A stretch of 64,000 bases of DNA from Thalassotalea sediminis (GTDB taxonomy: Bacteria; Pseudomonadota; Gammaproteobacteria; Enterobacterales; Alteromonadaceae), in NCBI RefSeq assembly GCF_030295915.1, contig NZ_AP027361.1, positions 2,666,001 through 2,730,000 on the forward strand, in the 5' to 3' direction. The position numbers and the translations under genes are program-made. The notes beneath the pieces were generated by a model. It saw only the letters and a program-made list of their open reading frames with translations. It was not told where the DNA came from and searched no databases. Shown here piece after piece: positions 7,911-16,822 of this stretch. Numbering within the stretch: position 1 is the first letter of the stretch; every line of letters starts with the position of its first letter.

Positions 7911-7928
7911 TGTAAACTTTTAGATACA
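7911..7928. promoter_or_regulatory. Second TyrR-box-like site upstream of phhA
   Basis: Minus strand TGTATC-TAAAAG-TTTACA: 10 of 12 consensus positions with one perfect half-site. It lies about 165 bp upstream of phhA, a distance suited to activation. Confidence 0.45.
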
Positions 7929-8018
7929 TACGAATTGACACAGAGCGCTAAAGGATTAAATTTTAACGATTTAATCTTGATTACTGCCTTAATATAGCTA
8001 TCAAATTCCGTATAAAAT

Positions 8019-9050
8019 TCAACTTTTTTTCGTTAGAGAAAGAATCTTTGACACGATTTGTTTACGAATGGTTTTTAATTTAGGTGCATTCTTAGGTTCA
8101 AAAGCAATAGGCCTACACAGTTTCATTGTTTGTAATCCTAACCTTGCTGTTAACATGCCGGCACCTAGCCCTTGTGCAAGCCTAGCGGATAGTTTGCCGA
8201 GTAAATCAGCACCGACTAAATCAGCACCTACATCTGCAATAAGTTCAGAAGCCCCAGCATAAACCATGTTTACAAAAACTTGCTTGATTAGTTTTATGCG
8301 TGACCAATAGCCAATCTGTAATCCATATAAATTGGTAATCTCATCTATCATCTTAATATTACGCCAAAACATTAATCCCATATCTACGATGGCAATTGGA
8401 CTTAGCGACACAAGTACCACCGCCTCAGTTGAGAACTTACTTATTTTGTCCAGTACTTTTTGATCAGCAGGTGTTATGACTTGTTTATTAAAAAGCGCTA
8501 AGACTTCTTTCTCTGTCATTTCTTCTGGAATATTGTCTGACCATCGGCTAGCGCTGCCTTCTTTACTATCACACGGAATAGATTGAGCAAGGCTGTCACA
8601 AATTTCACGTATAGGTTTTTCTGCGCCTTTATGATTAATTTCATTAAATGAATTTCTTACAGATGTTCGTTTTTTCAGCGCTCGTAACCCTTTAATTTCT
8701 TTATACAGCGTACGTGTGCACATGGCTATAATAGCAGCTAATAGTGCACCATAAAGTGCAGCTATTATTGGCTGGCTTGAAAAACCGGCAATAAAAAATT
8801 GTGTAACCTCTATGATCACTAAAATAAGCAAGAGTGCTAAACTGCTCTTTAATAGCCATCTCGACGGTTTATTTCGTTTTAATAGTATTGGCTCTTCATC
8901 CAAGAGTTCTTCTGGTTGTTCTATTAGCTCAAAGTTCTCTTCTTCGACAACAATTTGTGTAACTTCCTCAGTTAGATGATTATCATTACCTTGTACTTTG
9001 GGCTCGTCAAACAATATTTGTTGTTGATACTTTTCATCATTTTGGGTCAT
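8019..9050 (-). CDS. ycjF: YcjF/UPF0283-family inner membrane protein
   Basis: 343 residues. An acidic N-terminus (about 1-60) is followed by two membrane segments (about 65-110), a soluble helical region, and a glycine/alanine-rich C-terminal part (TAEVVLVSLSPIAIVDMGLMFWRN ... LIADVGADLVGADLLGKLSARLAQGLGAGMLTARLG). This is the TIGR01620/UPF0283 family, whose gene regularly follows ycjX in psp regions. Function unknown; it is coregulated with phage-shock genes in E. coli. The ATG overlaps the TGA of ycjX (ATGA), implying translational coupling. Confidence 0.88.
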   Translation of the reverse strand: MTQNDEKYQQQILFDEPKVQGNDNHLTEEVTQIVVEEENFELIEQPEELLDEEPILLKRNKPSRWLLKSSLALLLILVIIEVTQFFIAGFSSQPIIAALYGALLAAIIAMCTRTLYKEIKGLRALKKRTSVRNSFNEINHKGAEKPIREICDSLAQSIPCDSKEGSASRWSDNIPEEMTEKEVLALFNKQVITPADQKVLDKISKFSTEAVVLVSLSPIAIVDMGLMFWRNIKMIDEITNLYGLQIGYWSRIKLIKQVFVNMVYAGASELIADVGADLVGADLLGKLSARLAQGLGAGMLTARLGLQTMKLCRPIAFEPKNAPKLKTIRKQIVSKILSLTKKS

Positions 9051-10477
9051 TTCATTTTATCTCCCAATAAAAACTCAAGCACCTGATCCATTCTAATATG
9101 TTGAAATGGCTGATGTAGTCCAGTGGATTCAAGTGGCGCAAATGGCATAAAATTAAAACTGTTATCCTGCCAATATGATTCTGCTGGCAAAGCTTTTGGC
9201 ACCATGCCAGGAAACAGCGTGATTTGTTTACGCTCAGGTAGTTTTATGCCCCGAATAACGGGCAACGTTTTTCCTTGATGTTGACTCTTACCAAACTGCG
9301 TCGCCTTTACTGATGAAATCGCGATGGTTTCAGTCGTTATATTTTCAAAGTTTATTTTCTGCCTAATTGGATGAATAAGCTGATTTAGCAAAGACGTAAG
9401 ATTACCATGCTGCTCAGGTGTTACATGATCTGACTTGGTTGCGGCAAACAATAACTTATCAATTTTCGGCGAGAACATACGTGTTAAAAAGTTAGCCTTA
9501 CCATACCGAAAACTTTCGGTAATTAGATTCATGGCTTGTTGTAAGTCATTAAAACTGCCGTAACCGTTATTAAGTGGTGTTAAGCAATCAGCCAAAATTA
9601 TTTGTCGGTCAAAGTTAACGAAATGTTCTTTATAAAAAGCCTTAACCACTCTTTCTTTATACTCAATATACCTAGCTCTTAACATACCGATCAGTGTATC
9701 TTCTTCTGCTTTTTGATAGGCATCTAGGTCAATATCAGAGAAATTAGTGTACGGAAAGAACTGTAGTATAGGCGCGCCGGCTAAATCGCCTGGCAAAATA
9801 AATCGCCCAGGTTGTATGAGAGAAAGTCCCATTTCGTTACGAAAAGTTTGTAGCAGTTGGGTATATTGTTCAGAAAGCTCAGCAAGCAGCTTTTCGTCGA
9901 CAGGATCAAATGGTGACAATGATTCCAAACGCTGAATAAACTCTTCAGCTATTTCAACACGAGGTGCTTGTTTCAGCAACTCGGTCATGACCTCACTCCA
10001 CTCTTCAAACGTTTGGTTTAGCATAGGGAGATCAAGTAACCATTCACCCGGATAATCGGTAATATCAATAAAAATCGTAGCGTTGTCCGTTGTGTACTTA
10101 ATTATCGAATTATTTGGTTGATACTTTATCGCTAAGCGTAATTGACTGATACCTTTTGTTGGTAGTGGCCAACATGGCGGCTCTTCACTTAACGCTTTAG
10201 CCGCTGAATCATAATCAAATCTTGCAATATGTAAATCTTTTTGCGGTACACGTTTAGCTGCAATAAATCGACCTTCATGAATGGTTGAAAAGAAAGTCAT
10301 TTGTGATTGCGAATTTTCATTGATTAATTGATTAACCAAAGAGGTGATAAAAGCAGTTTTACCACTGCGACTGAGGCCAGTAACTGCAAGGTTCACATGT
10401 TGATCGATTGCACGATGCTTTAACACATTTGCTTTAACTTTTATCTTATCTATCAATGCTTTTTCAATTAACGACAT
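9047..10477 (-). CDS. ycjX: YcjX-family P-loop NTPase (DUF463)
   Basis: About 476 residues from the ATG at 10477; an upstream in-frame TTG at 10483 is less likely. Walker A GLSRSGKTAF lies at about residues 34-43, the hallmark of this family, and a TKSDH G4-like motif follows near residue 350. YcjX is a GTPase-like protein associated with the phage-shock response; it acts with YcjF and its exact role in envelope stress is unsettled. It forms a two-gene unit with ycjF and is separated from pspC by an intrinsic terminator, so it depends on readthrough or its own promoter in the 130-bp gap. Confidence 0.9.
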   Translation of the reverse strand: MSLIEKALIDKIKVKANVLKHRAIDQHVNLAVTGLSRSGKTAFITSLVNQLINENSQSQMTFFSTIHEGRFIAAKRVPQKDLHIARFDYDSAAKALSEEPPCWPLPTKGISQLRLAIKYQPNNSIIKYTTDNATIFIDITDYPGEWLLDLPMLNQTFEEWSEVMTELLKQAPRVEIAEEFIQRLESLSPFDPVDEKLLAELSEQYTQLLQTFRNEMGLSLIQPGRFILPGDLAGAPILQFFPYTNFSDIDLDAYQKAEEDTLIGMLRARYIEYKERVVKAFYKEHFVNFDRQIILADCLTPLNNGYGSFNDLQQAMNLITESFRYGKANFLTRMFSPKIDKLLFAATKSDHVTPEQHGNLTSLLNQLIHPIRQKINFENITTETIAISSVKATQFGKSQHQGKTLPVIRGIKLPERKQITLFPGMVPKALPAESYWQDNSFNFMPFAPLESTGLHQPFQHIRMDQVLEFLLGDKMK

Positions 10478-10584
10478 AAACAATTAACTCAAACAAGAAA
10501 TATTGCACATTTAGGGTAAAACGCATTTGAATATACTAACGAGTTTATGAAAGAAAATATATGAAAAACACTTGAAAAGTTTAG

Positions 10585-10608
10585 AAAAAAAGCGGTTTAC
10601 ACCGCTTT
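10585..10608 (-). terminator. Intrinsic terminator after pspC
   Basis: Stem AAAGCGGT / ACCGCTTT with a TTTAC-type loop at 10589-10608, then six T's on the minus strand. The hairpin begins at the last base of the pspC stop codon. Confidence 0.85.
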
Positions 10609-11051
10609 TATAACTTGTTGATTTCGCGAGAAACTGTAAACTCTGGTGATGTTACATATCGCTCCATTAACTGTAATTCCCGTTCAAGCATTCTAAATTT
10701 TTTGCTTATATCATGGAATGCTTGTTTAGGAGGTTCTCCTGCTTGCCATATCTTAGCTTTTACTTTGATAGGCTCTGCTGCTAAATCCTCATTTCGCTTA
10801 ACGTCTTCAGGCGTTGCATAATGATTTTTCGACGCAGTATCTTTTGCTGACGTTGGCGTTTTATCTAAAATAAACCACGCAGCGATATAAATCACAACAA
10901 ACCAACCCATGCCGAGCAAAACACCTGAAACAACAAGTATACGAACTAGCCAAGTCTCCCAACCAAAGTAATCAGCTATACCAGCGCAAACGCCCGCAAC
11001 TTTTCCTTTACTTGGATTACGAAATAGTTCTCCGCGACATTTTTTGGTCAT
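10608..11051 (-). CDS. pspC: Phage shock protein C
   Basis: 147 residues. The N-terminal PspC domain (ELFRNPSKGKVAGVCAGIADYFGWETWLVRILVV) is followed by a membrane segment (about 37-66) and a cytoplasmic C-terminal helix. PspC is an inner-membrane sensor that with PspB sequesters PspA when the membrane is damaged, releasing PspF. The ATG overlaps the TGA of pspB, typical of the psp operon. The C-terminus is embedded in the terminator hairpin. Confidence 0.93.
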   Translation of the reverse strand: MTKKCRGELFRNPSKGKVAGVCAGIADYFGWETWLVRILVVSGVLLGMGWFVVIYIAAWFILDKTPTSAKDTASKNHYATPEDVKRNEDLAAEPIKVKAKIWQAGEPPKQAFHDISKKFRMLERELQLMERYVTSPEFTVSREINKL

Positions 11052-11275
11052 GCTTTATTCCTCCAATCTGGTGTTTCAGCATCTAATATCGCTTCAAGCG
11101 TTTTAATTCTATCAGCCATTTTATCTGCTAACTCTGATAACTCAGATAACTGCAGGTACTCTTCTTCAGTTAATCCTTGGCTAATTTGTCTTTTACTTCT
11201 GTAATGCAGCACCAACCAAATTGGTGCTACAACTAACATGAAAATAATTACAGGGGCTATAATAATTTCTTCCAC
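11048..11275 (-). CDS. pspB: Phage shock protein B
   Basis: 75 residues beginning at GTG. A single N-terminal membrane segment (about 5-25) is followed by HYRSKRQ and a C-terminal leucine-rich helix (LSELADKMADRIKTLEAILDAE), the standard PspB layout. It partners PspC as signal transducer to PspA. The GTG start is supported by an upstream AAGGAGA ribosome binding site 7 nt away and by length (E. coli PspB is 74). Confidence 0.93.
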   Translation of the reverse strand: MEEIIIAPVIIFMLVVAPIWLVLHYRSKRQISQGLTEEEYLQLSELSELADKMADRIKTLEAILDAETPDWRNKA

Positions 11276-11322
11276 GATACATCTCCTTCCGCTCTAAGTT
11301 GGCAACTATATTTTAAGCTAAA

Positions 11323-11994
11323 TTATTTAGACTTTTTCTCAGGCTTCATTTTAGCCTTTAATTTTGCCAATTCGTCTTCGATGTTTTCATCGTTTTCAAG
11401 CTCTGCAATTTCATCAGATAAAGACTTACTTCCTAGATCATATGCTTCGACTTGCGCTTCAATACCATCGATTTTACGCTCATAACTATCAAAACGGCTC
11501 AAGGCGTCATTTACTTTGTCAGAATCAATATTGCGTTTAACTTTAAGTCTTGAACTTGCTGTTTTCTCACGCATGATAATAGCTTTTTGTCGTGCTTTAG
11601 CGTCAGCAAGTTTATCTTGAAGTTGTGATATTTCATCTTGTAACTTCGTGATATGCTCATCAACGTGACTTAATTCATCACGCAAAGCTTCAGCGTTTTC
11701 ACTACACTTTTTCTTTTCAACTAACGCAGATCTAGCAAGATCTTCTCTGCCTTTATTTAATGCCAACTCTGCTTTGTCTTGCCATTGATTAGCATCGTTT
11801 TCAAATTTCTCTGCTTGGCGCGCTAATTCCTTTTTATCTGCTAATGTTTTAGCAGAAGTAGAACGAACTTCTACTAACGTATCTTCCATTTCCTGAATGA
11901 TCAGGCGTACCATCTTTTCCGGGTCTTCAGCCTTATCTAATAGGCTGTTGATATTTGAATTAATAATATCTGTAAATCTTGAAAAAACACCCAT
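11323..11994 (-). CDS. pspA: Phage shock protein A
   Basis: 223 residues, nearly all coiled coil, with the diagnostic N-terminus MGVFSRFTDIINSNINSLLDKAEDPEKMVRL (amphipathic membrane-binding helix and PspF-contacting region). PspA is an ESCRT-III-related protein that binds PspF and keeps its ATPase off; under membrane stress it oligomerises on the membrane and protects the proton motive force. First gene of pspABC, transcribed away from pspF. A sigma-54-like promoter lies about 50 bp upstream. Confidence 0.96.
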   Translation of the reverse strand: MGVFSRFTDIINSNINSLLDKAEDPEKMVRLIIQEMEDTLVEVRSTSAKTLADKKELARQAEKFENDANQWQDKAELALNKGREDLARSALVEKKKCSENAEALRDELSHVDEHITKLQDEISQLQDKLADAKARQKAIIMREKTASSRLKVKRNIDSDKVNDALSRFDSYERKIDGIEAQVEAYDLGSKSLSDEIAELENDENIEDELAKLKAKMKPEKKSK

Positions 11995-12042
11995 TTTTAC
12001 TTCCTCATTCTATTAGAAATGTTTGGTGACGTTATCTTATAT

Positions 12043-12058
12043 TCACATTCTGCGCCAA
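12043..12058 (-). promoter_or_regulatory. Candidate sigma-54 promoter of pspA
   Basis: Minus strand TTGGCGCA-GAA-TGTGA: the -24 part TTGGC fits the consensus, while the -12 part has GA where GC is expected. It lies about 50 bp upstream of pspA and opposite pspF, whose product is a sigma-54 activator. PspF binding sites were not identified in the AT-rich remainder of the gap. Confidence 0.55.
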
Positions 12059-12182
12059 TTTTCACAATGCATTTAAGTAACTGTTTTAATTATTTTTATT
12101 AAGTTAACAAAAAAAACTTTATTCTACACCATTAATAAAATAGACTATTTGTTAGCGAAAAAAACCAATAATTAGGTTCAAG

Positions 12183-13271
12183 ATGTCACGATTTAACCAA
12201 CAAGACAATCTCATTGGTCAATCAAATAGTTTTCTCGAAGTCTTAGAGCAAATTTCACAAATAGCACCATTGAGCAAACCCGTATTGATCATAGGTGAAC
12301 GAGGTACAGGTAAAGAGCTCGTTGCAGCTCGTTTACATTATTTATCAAAACGTTGGGATCAAAACTATTTGAAACTCAACTGCGCAGCATTAAATGAAAA
12401 TTTACTTGAGACCGAATTATTTGGTCATGAAGGCGGTGCCTTTACCGGTGCAAGTAAACGACATGAAGGCCGTTTTGAACGTGCAGATAAAGGCACATTA
12501 TTTTTAGATGAAATTGCTAATACCTCAGGCCTGATACAAGAAAAACTGCTGCGCGTTGTAGAATATGGCGAGTTTGAACGCGTTGGCGGCTCTCGTACCA
12601 TTAAAACTAACGCACGATTAGTGGCAGCAACCAATGAAGATTTGCCTTCACTGGCAGACTCAGGAGAGTTTAGAGCCGATTTGTTAGATCGTTTAGCATT
12701 TGACGTAATAACTTTACCCCCGTTAAGAGAAAGAATAGAAGATATCCTAATGCTTGCTGAACATTTCGCGATCAACATGGCAAGAGAACTTGAGTTTGAA
12801 CTCTTTAGCGGTTTTACCGAAAAAGCAAAACGTTCGCTGTTAGAATATGATTGGCCTGGCAATATACGTGAATTAAAAAATGTTGTAGAGAGAAGCGTTT
12901 ACCGCTGCAATAACCCACATTTACCTGTTCATGATTTAGTGATAGATCCATTTGAATCACCTTATCGACCAAAACAGCGTGTGAAAACACAAGATAGAGT
13001 CGTTCAAACAAGCCCAGCGCAGCAAATTGAGCAGGAAGAGTCAACAATTCAGCCAATCGAGAAAGCACCAGAAACAGCAGCGATGCTTGAGTTTCCTATG
13101 TCTCTTAAGTCGTTATCACAACAATATGAGGTTGACCTTATTAAGTCTGCATTAGAAAATTGCCAGTATAATCAGAAAAAAACTGCAGATGCTCTAGAAT
13201 TAACATATCATCAGTTGCGTGGTTATTTGAAAAAATACAATTTACTAGATAGTCAAAACAGCGAAGGGTAA
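12183..13271 (+). CDS. pspF: Psp operon sigma-54 activator PspF
   Basis: 362 residues. AAA+ domain with Walker A GERGTGKE (about 38-45), the sigma-54 contact loop GAFTGA (about 85-90), Walker B GTLFLDEI and the arginine-finger region; no N-terminal receiver domain, as expected for PspF. The C-terminal Fis-type HTH (YNQKKTADALELTYHQLRGYLKK) is at the end. It is about 35 residues longer than E. coli PspF because of a Q/E/P-rich linker between ATPase and HTH. PspA inhibits it by direct binding. Divergent from pspA; sapA follows 9 bp downstream on the same strand. Confidence 0.95.
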   Translation: MSRFNQQDNLIGQSNSFLEVLEQISQIAPLSKPVLIIGERGTGKELVAARLHYLSKRWDQNYLKLNCAALNENLLETELFGHEGGAFTGASKRHEGRFERADKGTLFLDEIANTSGLIQEKLLRVVEYGEFERVGGSRTIKTNARLVAATNEDLPSLADSGEFRADLLDRLAFDVITLPPLRERIEDILMLAEHFAINMARELEFELFSGFTEKAKRSLLEYDWPGNIRELKNVVERSVYRCNNPHLPVHDLVIDPFESPYRPKQRVKTQDRVVQTSPAQQIEQEESTIQPIEKAPETAAMLEFPMSLKSLSQQYEVDLIKSALENCQYNQKKTADALELTYHQLRGYLKKYNLLDSQNSEG

Positions 13272-13280
13272 AGGTTTTTT

Positions 13281-14909
13281 GTGACACTTACATCTGCGGG
13301 TCAATTGGGCTTTCAAGCATTTATCGCATTATTATCCGTGCTTCTCTGGGGCTGTGATTCTTATAAAGTTGACTCTTTAAGTGAAAAGAGTTTGATCTAT
13401 TGTAGTGAAGGGTCACCGGAAATATTTAACCCGCAACTCGTAACATCTGGCGTTACAGTCGATGCAACGTCTAAACAACTATATAATCAACTCATTGCAT
13501 TTGACGCTAACACAAATGAAGTAATTCCTTCTATAGCTAAGTCTTGGCATGTCACGCAAGACAATAAAAAAATTACTTTTTATCTACGGAAAAACGTCGC
13601 TTTTCACCACACGCGTTATTTTAAGCCAACGAGATTTCTAAATGCTGATGATGTACTTTTTAGTTTTAATCGTATTTTAGATCCAACGCAAATATTTCAC
13701 GACGTTTCAGGCGGAAAGTATCCATTTTTTGATAGTGTCGCGTTTGCTGACGTTATTGATTCAATAGAAAGAATAAACGACTATACCATTCGCTTTAATC
13801 TAAAAAGAGCAGATAGTTCGTTTTTAGCAAACCTTGCCACAGATTTTTCCGTCATATTGTCAAGAGAGTATGCTGAGTTGTTAATTCGCTCTAATAAACT
13901 CGAAGATATAGATACATTGCCAATAGGAACAGGACCTTTTAAATTTAAAGAGTATCGTACGGGTTCTTATATAAGATATGAACCCCATACGGCATACTGG
14001 GAGGGACAATCACATTTACAACAACTAATTTTTGATATTACACCAAGTAATACAGGACGATTAACGAAATTGCTTGCCGGCGAGTGTGATGTCATCGGTT
14101 ACCCAATTGCACATCAAGAGATCACCAAAAACCCACAATTAACACTTGAAGATGTTACAGCCTTTAATATTGGGTATTTAGGGTTTAACACAACTAAACC
14201 CCCTTTTAACGATAAACGAGTAAGGCGTGCGGTTGCACATGCCATTGATAAGCAAGCAATTTTAGATACCGTTTATTTAGGTGACAGTAAAGCCGAGTCT
14301 GCGAACTCTATCTTGCCGCCTTCATCATGGGCATATGCAAAAGATACCCAAAGTGTCGAACATTCACCTGAAAAGGCAAAAGAACTGCTTCAACAGGCAG
14401 GTATCTCCAAAAAATTTACTATAGACCTCTGGGCGATGCCGGTACAACGAGCGTATAACCCAAATGCTTTAACAATGGCTAAACTTATTCAAGCGGATCT
14501 GCAAAAAATAGGCATCACGGTTAATATTGTTAGCTATAATTGGCAAGAATTTTTGCGGCGTTTAGCATTAGGGGAACATCAAGCTGTATTACTTGGTTGG
14601 TCGGCAGATCACCCAGATCCTGATAATTTTTTTACGCCGCTATTGAGCTGTGGTTCAGCAGAAACAGGTAACAATAGAACTTTCTGGTGTAATCAAAAAT
14701 TTGAACGCTTGCTTGCAGCTGCGTTAAATATTACCGATTTAGCACAGCGTAAAGCACTTTATCGTGAAGCACAGAAAATTGCAGCTGAAGAATTGCCTTT
14801 ATTCCCTATTGCACATTCTAAGCGCTTCCAAGCAAGAAAAAAATCGGTTCAAGGTGATATTCTTCATCCCTTTGGTGGTATTAGTTTTGGTCGGGTAGAA
14901 AAGCAATAG
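13281..14909 (+). CDS. sapA: ABC transporter substrate-binding protein SapA
   Basis: 542 residues, SBP family 5 (DppA/OppA type). An export signal covers about residues 1-29, ending LLWGC, a lipobox-like sequence (tryptophan at -2 is unusual) that may make this a lipoprotein, unlike classical periplasmic SapA. The family blocks WHVTQDNKKITFYLRKNVAFH, LPIGTGPFKF and WSADHPDPDNFF are present. In Haemophilus and Salmonella SapA binds antimicrobial peptides and haem; in E. coli SapBCDF exports putrescine. GTG start with AAAGG 6 nt upstream. First gene of sapABCDF, 9 bp after pspF, so the two may be cotranscribed. Confidence 0.9.
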   Translation: MTLTSAGQLGFQAFIALLSVLLWGCDSYKVDSLSEKSLIYCSEGSPEIFNPQLVTSGVTVDATSKQLYNQLIAFDANTNEVIPSIAKSWHVTQDNKKITFYLRKNVAFHHTRYFKPTRFLNADDVLFSFNRILDPTQIFHDVSGGKYPFFDSVAFADVIDSIERINDYTIRFNLKRADSSFLANLATDFSVILSREYAELLIRSNKLEDIDTLPIGTGPFKFKEYRTGSYIRYEPHTAYWEGQSHLQQLIFDITPSNTGRLTKLLAGECDVIGYPIAHQEITKNPQLTLEDVTAFNIGYLGFNTTKPPFNDKRVRRAVAHAIDKQAILDTVYLGDSKAESANSILPPSSWAYAKDTQSVEHSPEKAKELLQQAGISKKFTIDLWAMPVQRAYNPNALTMAKLIQADLQKIGITVNIVSYNWQEFLRRLALGEHQAVLLGWSADHPDPDNFFTPLLSCGSAETGNNRTFWCNQKFERLLAAALNITDLAQRKALYREAQKIAAEELPLFPIAHSKRFQARKKSVQGDILHPFGGISFGRVEKQ

Positions 14910-14910
14910 T

Positions 14911-15939
14911 ATGTTGATATTCACTTTACGCCGTTTAAATCTATTTTTTTTCACCATGCTCGTGTTAACGCTATTAACCTTCAGTTTGAGTTTTTTCTTC
15001 CCGGGTGAACAAATTGTTAACCTGACAGGCCAAATAGATGCGACACCTGAGCAAGTTGCGTTGATTGCTTTAGATTACAACAAACACGAATCCATCATTT
15101 GGCAATATTGGAGTTATTTATTACATATATTTAATGGTGACCTTGGCATTTCAATGACATCAAAGATTCCCATTATGGAAGAAGTGTTAAGTCATTTGCC
15201 AGCAACAATAGAGCTCACAACGGTCGCTTTACTTATCGCTATGATTACAGGTATACCTATTGGGTTTCTCGCCGCCGTCAGGCATAGAAAAAAAACCGAC
15301 AATATAATACTCACAGTTTCAATGATTGGTTATTCAATACCTATTTTTTGGCTTGCGCTACTCGCTATTCTGGTATTTTCTATTCAATTGGCTTGGCTCC
15401 CGTCAGCTGGCCAGATAAGCCTAATTTACGAAATTAAACAAATAACTGGCATTTTGTTTATTGACATATTATTAAGTGATAACCCTTATAAATGGCAGGC
15501 TTTTCAAAATGCTAGCATACATATTTTACTCCCTGCATGTGTTGTAGCGCTTGCACCTGCAACGGTATTCGTCCGCTTGGCGAGATCTTCTATGTTGGCA
15601 GTGCTGGAATCACATTACATTAAAGCAGCAATGGCTAAGGGATTAACCACACAACAAATTATTTTTCGCCATGCGATTAAAAATGCAATGGTTAATGTCA
15701 TAAGAGATGTTGGCTTACAATTTGCGAATTTAGTTACTTTAGCCATGGTAACAGAGGTTATTTTTAACTGGCCAGGCATAGGAAATTGGCTAATACAAAG
15801 TATTTACCAGCGTGATTTCACGGCTATACAAGGTGGATTACTGGCGCTATCAAGTTTTATTTTTATCGTGCATATTTTTACTGACTTAATATATGCGGCA
15901 TTAAACCCTATTGCACGAGGTATCAAATATGGCTCGTGA
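14911..15939 (+). CDS. sapB: ABC transporter permease SapB
   Basis: 342 residues, DppB-like permease with an N-terminal membrane helix (about 8-30), a periplasmic loop and five further helices. The conserved EAA-type loop is seen as ARSSMLAVLESHYIKAAMAKGL (about residues 225-247). It forms the transmembrane channel with SapC. The start codon follows the sapA stop by 1 bp and the end overlaps sapC by 11 bp, so the operon is tightly coupled. Confidence 0.92.
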   Translation: MLIFTLRRLNLFFFTMLVLTLLTFSLSFFFPGEQIVNLTGQIDATPEQVALIALDYNKHESIIWQYWSYLLHIFNGDLGISMTSKIPIMEEVLSHLPATIELTTVALLIAMITGIPIGFLAAVRHRKKTDNIILTVSMIGYSIPIFWLALLAILVFSIQLAWLPSAGQISLIYEIKQITGILFIDILLSDNPYKWQAFQNASIHILLPACVVALAPATVFVRLARSSMLAVLESHYIKAAMAKGLTTQQIIFRHAIKNAMVNVIRDVGLQFANLVTLAMVTEVIFNWPGIGNWLIQSIYQRDFTAIQGGLLALSSFIFIVHIFTDLIYAALNPIARGIKYGS

Positions 15940-16822
15940 TAAAATATACAGTGAAGAAGAGTTTCCTTCTCCGTTAGTGCAATTATGGCAAAACTTTAAA
16001 CAATCACCTGTCGTTACAATAGGTTTTGGTTGCTTCGTGTTTTTGGTGTTACTTGCCATTTTTTCACCACTAATATCACCTTACTCCCCAATCGAAAATA
16101 ATCTTGAATACATTCTCTTGCCTCCTGCTTGGCATGACAATGGCGATGTCAGCTATTTATTAGGTACTGATAATTTAGGAAGAGATATGCTTTCAAGGTT
16201 AATGCACGGCGCATCTTTAACCTTTGGCTTAAGTTTTGTGGTAGTTATTTTATCAATGTGTGCTGGCGTCATTATCGGGTCGCTTTCAGCCCTTACCAAA
16301 GGCGTTAAATCAAGTTTTCTAAATCACTTTCTAGACGTCATTCTTTCTATACCATCGTTATTACTTGCGATTATTATCGTCGCCATCTTAGGACCGGGTC
16401 TAAATAATACGTTATGGGCTATCGTTATCGTACTTATTCCGCAATTCATACATATTACCAGAAATGCCGTTGCACAAGAGTTTAAAAAAGATTACGTACT
16501 CGCCTCACAACTCGACGGCGCTAGTAAAATTCGAATACTTTATTATTCTATATATCCTAACATTATCGAGAAACTGATCAGCCAAGCTACATTAGCACAG
16601 TCAGCAGCAATCCTCGATATAGCGACGTTAGGCTTCTTAGGGTTAGGCGCACCTATTCCCATGCCTGAATGGGGAGCGATGCTTGCAAACGGTATTGATC
16701 TCTTTTATATCGCACCGTGGACTGTCTATTTACCCGGATTAGCGATATTGTTTGCCGTAATGGCAACCAACTTAGTAGGTGAAGGCATGCGCCATGCGCT
16801 GAAAATAAGGAAAGAAAATTAA
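15929..16822 (+). CDS. sapC: ABC transporter permease SapC
   Basis: 297 residues from the ATG at 15929, chosen over a TTG at 15911 because GAGG lies 8 nt before it and the N-terminus (MARDKIYSEEEFPSP) aligns with SapC proteins, which share a YSE segment. DppC-like: an N-terminal OppC_N segment, six membrane helices and the EAA loop (LASQLDGASKIRILYYSIYPN). Partner of SapB. The TAA overlaps the sapD ATG by one base. Confidence 0.92.
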   Translation: MARDKIYSEEEFPSPLVQLWQNFKQSPVVTIGFGCFVFLVLLAIFSPLISPYSPIENNLEYILLPPAWHDNGDVSYLLGTDNLGRDMLSRLMHGASLTFGLSFVVVILSMCAGVIIGSLSALTKGVKSSFLNHFLDVILSIPSLLLAIIIVAILGPGLNNTLWAIVIVLIPQFIHITRNAVAQEFKKDYVLASQLDGASKIRILYYSIYPNIIEKLISQATLAQSAAILDIATLGFLGLGAPIPMPEWGAMLANGIDLFYIAPWTVYLPGLAILFAVMATNLVGEGMRHALKIRKEN

